Shown here piece after piece: positions 1 to 4,903 of a stretch of 5,955 bases of DNA (its first letter is position 1; the number at the start of each line of letters is the position of its first letter). The position numbers and the translations under genes are program-made. The notes beneath the pieces were generated by a model. It searched no databases. It worked only from the letters and a program-made list of their open reading frames with translations, and had not been told where the DNA came from. Source of the DNA: an uncultured Akkermansia sp. (GTDB taxonomy: Bacteria > Verrucomicrobiota > Verrucomicrobiia > Verrucomicrobiales > Akkermansiaceae); the NCBI GenBank assembly GCA_900766865.1, contig CAAFXA010000266.1, forward strand, positions 1 through 5,955, written 5' to 3'.

Positions 1-109
1 AATTTGTCGAGCTTAGGGGGCTTGTTGGGAAATGGAGTTGATTATTCAATCGATAGTACAATCTTTGGGACACATGTGCTCAATGCCCAGCTGAATACAT
101 GATTTGAGC

Positions 110-137
110 TTGACATCGCGCGTGTGCGTGATAGTAT
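110..137 (+). promoter_or_regulatory. Sigma70-like promoter of the Lrp/AsnC gene
   Basis: A perfect -35 hexamer TTGACA (110-115) is followed by a 16-base spacer and a -10 hexamer TAGTAT (132-137), preceded by the extended -10 dinucleotide TG (129-130). Initiation would be expected around 144, only about 5 bases before the ATG at 149, so the message would be almost leaderless. A short inverted pair, GACAT (112-116) and ATGTC (136-140), brackets the promoter and could be part of an autoregulatory operator, as Lrp-family proteins often repress themselves; that part is weak. Confidence 0.6.
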
Positions 138-148
138 GTCGATTACTT

Positions 149-625
149 ATGACGGAAGAAGCGCTTCTTAAAATATTGGAAACGGACGCCCGCCTGAGCG
201 ACCAGCAGATTGCCGACCGCCTGGGCGTAAGCGTTGCTGAAGTAGCCGCCGAGCGAGCCACCCTGGAACAAGAGGGGCGTATTGTTGGCTACCAGACAAT
301 TGTGAATGATGACCAGGTGGGCGTGAGCGCGTTCATCGAGGTGAAATGCACCCCCGAGCGAGGTGGCGGCTTTGACCGCCTGGCAGAGCGCTTATCCCGC
401 TTTGACGAAGTGCGCAGCTGCTACCTGATGAGCGGCGGCTTCGACCTTCTGGTGCAGGTGGATGCAGCCGACCTGCTTTCCGTAGCCCGCTTTGTGAGCG
501 AGAAGCTTGCCAGCCTTCCCGGCGTTCTCTCCACGGCGACACATTTCCGACTCAAGACATACAAGCTTAATGGCCTGCACTTCACAGAAGAGCCCAGCCA
601 CCAGCGTATCAGCGTTGCCCCCTGA
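149..625 (+). CDS. Lrp/AsnC-family transcriptional regulator
   Basis: This is a 158-residue DNA-binding regulator of the feast/famine type, the normal size for the family. Residues 1-45 form the winged helix-turn-helix (LSDQQIADRLGVS at about 16-28, then a recognition helix ending in EGRIVGYQ). Residues 58-135 form the RAM/AsnC ligand-binding and oligomerisation domain, with the SGGFDLLVQVD strand at about 95-105. Such proteins form dimers or octamers and respond to amino acids. I chose the ATG at 149 because the protein then begins directly at the first helix (MTEEALLKIL). The in-frame ATG at 104 would lie upstream of the promoter hexamers and adds 15 residues with no family match. There is no Shine-Dalgarno. 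The aminotransferase starts 26 bases downstream, so the regulator probably controls that enzyme; its ligand cannot be read from sequence. Confidence 0.9.
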   Translation: MTEEALLKILETDARLSDQQIADRLGVSVAEVAAERATLEQEGRIVGYQTIVNDDQVGVSAFIEVKCTPERGGGFDRLAERLSRFDEVRSCYLMSGGFDLLVQVDAADLLSVARFVSEKLASLPGVLSTATHFRLKTYKLNGLHFTEEPSHQRISVAP

Positions 626-651
626 AATCACAAACTTTTTCTCTGCACATC

Positions 652-1821
652 ATGGACTGGAATCGTACACTTTCCAAACAAGTCGTGGATTTGCCCCGCT
701 CCGGCATCCGCGAATTCTTCGACCTCGTCACCGGCAGCAAAGACATTATTTCTCTGGGCGTCGGTGAACCGGACTTTGTGACCCCCTGGAACATCCGCGA
801 GGCCGCCATCACCTCCCTGGAAAAAGGGCATACCACCTACACCAGCAACTATGGTCTGGAAAGCCTGCGCCGGGCAATTGCGCGCTATGTGGAGGGCTTT
901 TTCCATGTCTCCTACAACCCGCTTTGCGAAATTCTGCCCACTGTCGGCGTGAGTGAGGCTATTGATCTGGCGCTTCGCTGCCTCATCAACCCCGGGGACG
1001 AAGTGCTCTACCACGAGCCCTGCTATGTGAGCTACGCACCTTCTGTCATGCTGGCTTACGGCACGCCCAAGGCTGTAGAAACCAACATCGATGACCTCTT
1101 TGCGCTCAACCCGGCCAAACTGGAAGCCGCCATCACCCCCCGCACCAAGGTGCTGATGCTCAACTTCCCGACCAACCCGACGGGCTCCATCGCCCCGCGC
1201 AAAACGCTGGAAGAAATTGCCAGAATCTGCATTAAGCACGATTTGTTCGTGCTGACGGATGAAATCTACTCCGAGCTGCGCTACGATGGGGAGGAACACA
1301 CCAGCATTGCTGCCCTGCCCGGCATGAAGGAGCGCACGCTGTTGCTGCATGGGTTCTCCAAGGCATTTGCCATGACAGGCTTCCGCCTGGGCTACGCCTG
1401 CGGGCCGTCCGAGCTCATCGAGCAAATGATGAAAATCCATTCCTACACGATGATTTGCCCCACCATCACCAGCCAGGAAGCCGGTATCGAAGCTCTTCAG
1501 AATGGCGTGGGCGCCATGCAGGAAATGCGCGACAGCTACCACCGCCGCCGCGACTACATTGTAAAACGTTTCAATAACATGGGCATGGACTGCCACCTGC
1601 CCGGTGGCGCCTTCTACACCTTCCCCAGCATTAAGCGCTTTGGTCTCTCCTCCAAGGAATTTGCATTGCGCCTGCTGCAGGAGTATAAGGTGGCCGGCGT
1701 GCCCGGCACCGCCTTCGGTGCCTGCGGCGAGGGCTATCTGCGCTGCTGCTACGCCACGGCCTTCGAGCTCCTGGAAACCGCCTGTGACAAGATGGAGAGA
1801 TTCTGCGAATCGCTGAATTAA
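652..1821 (+). CDS. PLP-dependent class I/II aminotransferase (PatA/AspC-like)
   Basis: This 389-residue cytoplasmic enzyme is full length for fold-type I aminotransferases, which transfer an amino group between an amino acid and a 2-oxo acid using pyridoxal phosphate. Visible landmarks are SLGVGEPDF at 34-42, NPTG at 175-178, TDEIYSELRYD at 202-212 (Asp203 for the PLP pyridine nitrogen, Tyr206), the Schiff-base lysine Lys237 in HGFSKAFAMTGFRLGY, and the substrate-carboxylate arginine Arg364 in GYLRCCYA. The overall pattern, including SGIREFFDLV near the N-terminus and GGAFYTFPSIKRFG at 318-331, most resembles Bacillus PatA-like and aspartate/aromatic aminotransferases. Substrate is therefore uncertain: N-acetyl-diaminopimelate, aspartate or aromatic amino acids are all possible. 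It follows the Lrp-type regulator by 26 bases without its own obvious promoter or Shine-Dalgarno, suggesting co-transcription. The TAA stop (1819-1821) overlaps the first two bases of the downstream inverted-repeat element. Confidence 0.93.
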   Translation: MDWNRTLSKQVVDLPRSGIREFFDLVTGSKDIISLGVGEPDFVTPWNIREAAITSLEKGHTTYTSNYGLESLRRAIARYVEGFFHVSYNPLCEILPTVGVSEAIDLALRCLINPGDEVLYHEPCYVSYAPSVMLAYGTPKAVETNIDDLFALNPAKLEAAITPRTKVLMLNFPTNPTGSIAPRKTLEEIARICIKHDLFVLTDEIYSELRYDGEEHTSIAALPGMKERTLLLHGFSKAFAMTGFRLGYACGPSELIEQMMKIHSYTMICPTITSQEAGIEALQNGVGAMQEMRDSYHRRRDYIVKRFNNMGMDCHLPGGAFYTFPSIKRFGLSSKEFALRLLQEYKVAGVPGTAFGACGEGYLRCCYATAFELLETACDKMERFCESLN

Positions 1822-1853
1822 TCTACAATCTACAATTTACAATCTACAAAGTA
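1820..1853 (+). repeat. Left inverted-repeat arm, four heptads
   Basis: The arm is made of 7-base units of the form ATYTACA (1821-1827, 1828-1834, 1835-1841, 1842-1848) followed by AAGTA. It is complementary to 2388-2421 at 33 of 34 positions; the exception is C1830 against A2411. Similarity continues inward less exactly, with GA..TTCGGC at 1855-1864 matching the complement of 2378-2386. Its first two bases are the last two bases of the aminotransferase stop codon. Confidence 0.92.
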
Positions 1854-1858
1854 AGAAT

Positions 1859-1898
1859 TTCGGCGGCTTCGCCGCAAGTAGAGCGAAGCCCTGCCGAA
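1859..1898 (+). other. Subterminal hairpin inside the left arm
   Basis: TTCGGC (1859-1864) plus GGCTTCGC (1865-1872) pair with GCGAAGCC (1883-1890) and GCCGAA (1893-1898), giving a 14-bp stem with a two-base bulge (1891-1892) and a 10-base loop. A smaller alternative hairpin GCGGC-TTC-GCCGC lies at the 5' side. No T-run follows, so it is not a standard terminator of the aminotransferase, although it could slow polymerase or protect the 3' end of that message. The words GGCTTCGC and GCCGAACT recur in the same order near the right end, suggesting it belongs to the element. Confidence 0.75.
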
Positions 1899-1936
1899 CT
1901 TGCTGATGACAGTCTAACTCCTATCGGCAAACCAAC

Positions 1937-2299
1937 ATGGAACGGGAGGACTTAAAAACTCGCACCAAACAGTTTGCTCTGCGCATCATTCGTCTGTCCA
2001 ACAATTTACAGGAAAAAGGGGTCTGCGCTAGCACACTCGCCAAACAAATCCTGCGTTCCGGTACCTCTGTTGGAGCTAATTACAGAGCCGCCTGTATAGC
2101 TAAAAGCGACAACGACTACATCAACAAACTCAAAATATGCGAGGAGGAGGCAGATGAAACAACATACTGGCTGGAACTTCTCAGAGAAAGTAATCTCATA
2201 GCCGATGAACTCCTGAAGGATTTGCACGACGAATCACGCCAACTCACGGCCATCATTACGGCTTCCATCAAAACTAAACGCCGAAACATGGCAAAGTAG
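1937..2299 (+). CDS. Four-helix-bundle protein of the 23S rRNA intervening-sequence family (S23/Avd-like)
   Basis: This is a small, soluble, charged protein of 120 residues, the usual size of this family. The diagnostic centre is LAKQILRSGTSVGANYR at about 34-50, followed by a long amphipathic helix (KSDNDYINKLKICEEEADETTYWLELLRES, about 57-86) containing the conserved EA.ET.YWLELL pattern. Members fold as an up-down four-helix bundle and form pentameric rings; they include proteins encoded in rRNA intervening sequences and the Avd accessory protein of diversity-generating retroelements. A basic tail (KTKRRNMAK) is compatible with nucleic-acid binding. The biochemical role is not established. 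The ATG at 1937 places the first helix correctly; no Shine-Dalgarno or convincing promoter precedes it. The gene is AT-richer than its neighbours and lies between long inverted repeats, which suggests acquisition. No reverse transcriptase or rRNA is nearby. Confidence 0.9.
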   Translation: MEREDLKTRTKQFALRIIRLSNNLQEKGVCASTLAKQILRSGTSVGANYRAACIAKSDNDYINKLKICEEEADETTYWLELLRESNLIADELLKDLHDESRQLTAIITASIKTKRRNMAK

Positions 2300-2346
2300 C
2301 ACTTTTTCTCTACACCAAACCGCCATTTCACCACCAAGGCAAGCAT

Positions 2347-2385
2347 GGCTTCGCCCCCCCCTCTGCGAGCGCAGCGAGCCGAACT
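2347..2385 (+). other. Subterminal structured region inside the right arm
   Basis: The segment carries GGCTTCGC (2347-2354), a run of eight C (2354-2361), a small hairpin CTGC-GAGC-GCAG and GCCGAACT (2378-2385). GGCT(T)CG can pair with CGAGCC (2375-2380) with one bulged base, enclosing the small hairpin. The order GGCTTCGC ... GCCGAACT repeats that of the left end (1865-1872 and 1893-1900) as a direct repeat, with gaps of 23 and 20 bases. GCATGGCTTCGC (2343-2354) also matches the complement of 1883-1894 at 11 of 12 positions. Confidence 0.65.
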
Positions 2386-2387
2386 CA

Positions 2388-2421
2388 TACTTTGTAGATT
2401 GTAAATTGTAAATTGTAGATT
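2388..2421 (-). repeat. Right inverted-repeat arm, heptads in opposite orientation
   Basis: The + strand reads as 7-base units TGTARAT (2394-2400, 2401-2407, 2408-2414, 2415-2421), preceded by TACTT. It is the reverse complement of 1820-1853 with one mismatch. A further TGTA follows at 2421-2424. The following gene begins at 2430, so the arm supplies essentially the whole region immediately upstream of that gene. Confidence 0.92.
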
Positions 2422-2429
2422 GTACCTCC

Positions 2430-3131
2430 ATGCAAACTGACTCTTCCCTCTATCGCACCTGTGTCTATCCGCTGGCGATTTTCATGGCCTTCAGTATTCT
2501 GCTGGGGATAGGGGGCGAGTGTGTGGAATGGGACCATCCGGAAGCGGCATGGTGGCGAAGGGCGCCGGAAATGGTGATTTACCCGGCACAAACCCTGGTA
2601 TGCGGATGGTGGTTGTGGCATGTACGCCGGGAAATCCGGTGGGACTGGAATGCACGGGCATGCGGATGGGGTGTAGTGCTTGGCGTTGTCGGCATCGGTC
2701 TGTGGCTGCTGCCATACTTTGCGGGCTGGATTCCCAACAACGGGGGCTTCCAGCCAGAGCGTATTTTCGGCACGGGCACTGCAGCCACCTATGCGGAATA
2801 CGGCATGCGTTTTGCAAGAGCCGTTGTTGTGGTGCCATTGGTGGAAGAACTCTTCTGGCGCGGGTTCCTGATGCGCTGGTGCATCAATCGGGACTTTCCG
2901 CAGACAGTACCATTCGGCACCCACAGCTGGCAGGCCTATGGCCTCACGACCTTAGCCTTCATGCTCCTCCACACCCCGGCAGACTATGCCGGCGCCATCT
3001 GTTACGGCTCGTTGGCTTACCTGCTGGTGGTAAAGACAAAACGCCTTACTGCCGCTGTGGTGATGCATGCCGTAGCCAATGCCATCATGGGTATCTGCGC
3101 CGTGAGTTGCGACATGCCTCAGCTGTGGTAA
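2430..3131 (+). CDS. CPBP-family intramembrane protease, exosortase-associated CAAX-protease-like type
   Basis: This 233-residue polytopic membrane protein has about seven hydrophobic segments (roughly 11-27, 47-65, 76-96, 128-148, 167-182, 185-202, 206-226). It carries the CPBP/Abi glutamate-protease signature: EELFWR at 139-144 (Glu139, Glu140, Arg144), FMLLH at 177-181 (His181) and HAVAN at 213-217 (His213, Asn217), so the catalytic set looks intact. The wording around the motif (VEELFWRGFLMR, then DF..VPFGT) and the aromatic C-terminus resemble the CAAX-protease-like family (TIGR03008) found in genomes with exosortase/PEP-CTERM sorting; that assignment is from memory. Substrate is unknown. 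The ATG at 2430 lies just before the first membrane segment and 8 bases after the inverted-repeat arm; a start at Met19 (2484) would cut into that segment. No Shine-Dalgarno is present. DUF4126 follows after 43 bases. Confidence 0.87.
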   Translation: MQTDSSLYRTCVYPLAIFMAFSILLGIGGECVEWDHPEAAWWRRAPEMVIYPAQTLVCGWWLWHVRREIRWDWNARACGWGVVLGVVGIGLWLLPYFAGWIPNNGGFQPERIFGTGTAATYAEYGMRFARAVVVVPLVEELFWRGFLMRWCINRDFPQTVPFGTHSWQAYGLTTLAFMLLHTPADYAGAICYGSLAYLLVVKTKRLTAAVVMHAVANAIMGICAVSCDMPQLW

Positions 3132-3174
3132 TTCCATAAAAACACCTCTCCATCAAACATCAACACACCATATC

Positions 3175-3789
3175 ATGAATATAGATTACCTCCAGGTCGG
3201 CCTTGCGCTTTGCGTTGGCGTATCTCTTTCTGCCGCATGCGGCTTCCGCATCTTTGTACCCCTGCTGGCTATGGCGCTCGGTGTGCGCATGGGGGGGCTG
3301 GATATCGACGAAAAACTGGCCTGGGTGGGTAGCGATGCAGCCATCGCCTGCCTGGGTGCTGCTACCATTGTAGAAGTACTGGCATATTATATACCGGTTG
3401 TCGACAATTTTCTGGACAGCATTGCCGGACCTGCCGCGCTGGTGGCGGGAGCCCTGGTAACGGGGGGCATGCTGGGAAGCCTGCCGGACTGGTTGCAGTG
3501 GAGCACGGGTATTGTGGCCGGCGCCGGCGTGGCCGGAACAGTGCAGCTGGGCACCACCGCTGTACGCGCAGCCAGCACAACCACATCTGCCGGCGTAGGT
3601 AACCCCGTGGTCAGCACGGCAGAAAACATCATGTCCACGATTGGTTCTTTCCTGGCTGTGGTAGCGCCCTTCCTTGCTGTAGCAGGAGCGATTATTCTGT
3701 TATTCCTCTGCATCATCTCACTGCGCAAGATAATGCGCCTCATTGCTCGCAAACGTGCAAAAGCAGCCGAACCCACAGCAACCGCCTGA
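3175..3789 (+). CDS. DUF4126 family membrane protein
   Basis: This 204-residue inner-membrane protein matches the DUF4126 pattern well. An N-terminal hydrophobic helix contains the conserved ACGFR.FVPLL stretch (21-31), then EVLAYYIPVVDNFLDSIAGPAA (67-88), which carries the conserved AYYIP..DN.LD core, then a glycine/alanine-rich segment (113-125), then a serine/threonine-rich stretch leading to VGNPVVST.E (141-150). A long C-terminal membrane segment (about 157-182) is followed by a basic tail (RKIMRLIARKRAK), expected to face the cytoplasm. Some relatives carry similar repeated halves, which may suggest a transporter-like fold, but no function is established. It lies 43 bases after the CPBP gene and 25 bases before the nucleotidyltransferase gene, with no promoter or terminator visible in either gap, so the three are probably one operon. 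Confidence 0.85.
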   Translation: MNIDYLQVGLALCVGVSLSAACGFRIFVPLLAMALGVRMGGLDIDEKLAWVGSDAAIACLGAATIVEVLAYYIPVVDNFLDSIAGPAALVAGALVTGGMLGSLPDWLQWSTGIVAGAGVAGTVQLGTTAVRAASTTTSAGVGNPVVSTAENIMSTIGSFLAVVAPFLAVAGAIILLFLCIISLRKIMRLIARKRAKAAEPTATA

Positions 3790-3814
3790 CCCACAACAGC
3801 CCCCACCACCCCGT

Positions 3815-4699
3815 ATGCAAGCTTTCATCCTCGGTGCCGGTCTGGGAACCCGCCTGGCCCCCCTTTCCCACATTCTCCCGAAGCCACTGATGCCGGTTTT
3901 CGATAAGCCGCTCATCCAGCATACCATGGATCGCTTTATGGCTGCCGGGGTAACGGAGTTCATCATCAACACATCCTACCTCGACTTCACCTGGGATAAG
4001 GCATTCCCCTGCCCGGACCCGCAATACAGGGGGTGCCCGGTCACCCTCAGTCACGAAGACGAGCCGCTGGATTCCGGCGGCGGGGTCAAAAAAATCCTTC
4101 CGATGTGGAAAGATGGCCCCCTCATCATCCACAATGGCGACATCCTGACAGATATTCCCCTCGCAGACCTGCTGGCTGAGCACCGCCGCAGCGGAAACCT
4201 CCTTACCATGGCCCTGCGCAGTGTGGACGGCAAGCGCAACGTAGGCTTCGATGAAACCACCGGGCGCATCACCGACATACGCCATGCTCATGGCGTCTGC
4301 CCCGGTACCCACCAATTCGCAGGTACCTATATCATGGAGCAACGTGTGACAGAAATGTTCCCGGATGAAGAAAAATTCTCCATCTTCCCCATCTGGCTGG
4401 AACTGGTAAAACAGGGAAAAGCCGGAGGCGTCGTCTTCGACTGGGCAAACTGGTACGAAATCGGCTCCCCGGAGGGGTACCTGCAGGCCATACTCGACAT
4501 GCCAAGCGGCAAGCGTATTCACCCCACAGCCACTATCTCTGCCCTGGCCGACATCAGCGAGGACTGCATGGTCGGGCAGGATGCCGTCATTCCCGCCGGC
4601 TGCGAGCTCACAGACTGCATCGTCTGGCCGCGCACCCATGTGGCCCCCGGTTCTTACAACCGCGCTATCATTACCCCGAGAATCACCGTCCAGGTATAA
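3815..4699 (+). CDS. Sugar-phosphate nucleotidyltransferase (NTP_transferase family)
   Basis: This 294-residue cytoplasmic enzyme should join a nucleoside triphosphate to a sugar 1-phosphate, giving an NDP-sugar for glycan or cell-wall synthesis. The Rossmann-like core starts with the nucleotide-binding loop LGAGLGTRL (6-14) and the catalytic-lysine motif LPKPLMPV (21-28, Lys23). It continues with LDSGGGVK (85-92), the metal-binding NGD (107-109), FAGTYIM (168-174) and WYEIGSPEGYLQA (213-225). Residues about 235-290 form a short hexapeptide-like left-handed beta-helix tail (IHPTATI, ISEDCMVG, AVIPAGC). The base and sugar cannot be fixed; MurNAc-1-phosphate uridylyltransferase, mannose-1-phosphate guanylyltransferase and glucose-1-phosphate types share this layout. 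ATG 3815 is chosen because LGAGLGTRL must lie at the N-terminus; a TTG-initiated extension from 3743 adds a proline/glutamine-rich stretch overlapping the DUF4126 gene. No Shine-Dalgarno. A terminator follows the stop. Confidence 0.9.
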   Translation: MQAFILGAGLGTRLAPLSHILPKPLMPVFDKPLIQHTMDRFMAAGVTEFIINTSYLDFTWDKAFPCPDPQYRGCPVTLSHEDEPLDSGGGVKKILPMWKDGPLIIHNGDILTDIPLADLLAEHRRSGNLLTMALRSVDGKRNVGFDETTGRITDIRHAHGVCPGTHQFAGTYIMEQRVTEMFPDEEKFSIFPIWLELVKQGKAGGVVFDWANWYEIGSPEGYLQAILDMPSGKRIHPTATISALADISEDCMVGQDAVIPAGCELTDCIVWPRTHVAPGSYNRAIITPRITVQV

Positions 4700-4733
4700 A
4701 ATTCCGGCCAATCATACCGCACAGAGAGCCTAT

Positions 4734-4757
4734 TTCTAGAGCCGACTCTAGAATTTT
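4734..4757 (+). terminator. Rho-independent-like terminator after the nucleotidyltransferase gene
   Basis: TTCTAGAG (4734-4741), a CCGA loop and CTCTAGAA (4746-4753) form a perfect 8-bp hairpin, followed by TTTT (4754-4757). The T-run is short, and the stem is less GC-rich than classical terminators. An outer pair, TATAAAA (4695-4701) with TTTTATA (4754-4760), can close a larger structure that starts in the stop-codon region of the gene. This marks the end of the 2430-4699 operon. Confidence 0.65.
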
Positions 4758-4790
4758 ATAAAAAAATAGCACCAGGGGCACGGAATTTGC

Positions 4791-4819
4791 TTTTCATGGG
4801 GCGGGAAGCGTGGTAGAAT
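4791..4819 (+). promoter_or_regulatory. Sigma70-like promoter for the carboxyltransferase gene
   Basis: A -35-like TTTTCA (4791-4796) is separated by 17 bases from the -10-like TAGAAT (4814-4819), which has an extended -10 TG at 4811-4812. Predicted initiation near 4826 would give a leader of about 78 bases. The position just downstream of the terminator, and the similarity of the -10 to that of the Lrp gene, support it; the -35 is a moderate match. Confidence 0.5.
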
Positions 4820-4903
4820 GTGGCAACGTGGAAAGGCTGCGTGTGCCGAGCTGTATACTGGCGCATAGGCAAGCATAAATACAACCTTCACATAAACAAA
4901 CAT

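Larger units (their letters stand above)
1820..2421 (+). mobile_element. Inverted-repeat-bounded unit carrying a four-helix-bundle gene (IVS-like putative mobile element)
   Basis: This 602-bp unit is delimited by outer inverted repeats of 34 bases (1820-1853 and 2388-2421) with a single mismatch. Inside each repeat lies a GC-rich hairpin zone containing GGCTTCGC and GCCGAACT, and the only gene is a four-helix-bundle protein. By hand count, bases 1981-2280 within the gene are about 47% GC, against about 60-62% in two 60-base samples of neighbouring genes (961-1020 and 3301-3360). The unit fits between the aminotransferase stop codon and the next start codon. No transposase, integrase or obvious target-site duplication is visible, so mobility is inferred from the architecture and composition. 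Related proteins are known from intervening sequences inserted in 23S rRNA, which also have complementary ends. The alternative is a resident gene with flanking regulatory repeats. Confidence 0.62.

Noticed and set aside
71..78. Palindrome CACATGTG upstream of the Lrp promoter
   Set aside because: It is only 8 bases, with no second copy or spacing that would support an operator call.
628..1596. Minus-strand open frame of 322 codons opposite the aminotransferase
   Set aside because: It is a shadow of a conserved GC-rich gene with all PLP enzyme motifs on the + strand; the minus product resembles no family I know.
1937..2299. Avd protein of a diversity-generating retroelement
   Set aside because: The fold family is shared, but there is no reverse transcriptase, template repeat or variable repeat in the window.
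1820..2424. CRISPR array or 23S rRNA intervening sequence
   Set aside because: The repeats are 7-base units without spacers, and the flanks are protein-coding genes, not rRNA.
3517..3528. Perfect palindrome GCCGGCGCCGGC
   Set aside because: It lies within the DUF4126 gene and follows from Ala-Gly codons in a GC-rich genome.
3743..3814. TTG-initiated N-terminal extension (proline/glutamine-rich) of the nucleotidyltransferase
   Set aside because: It overlaps the end of the DUF4126 gene, and the family starts just before the nucleotide-binding loop, as the ATG at 3815 does.
3740..4711. Minus-strand open frame of 323 codons opposite the nucleotidyltransferase
   Set aside because: The + strand carries the GAGLGTRL, PKP and NGD motifs; the minus frame is antisense shadow.
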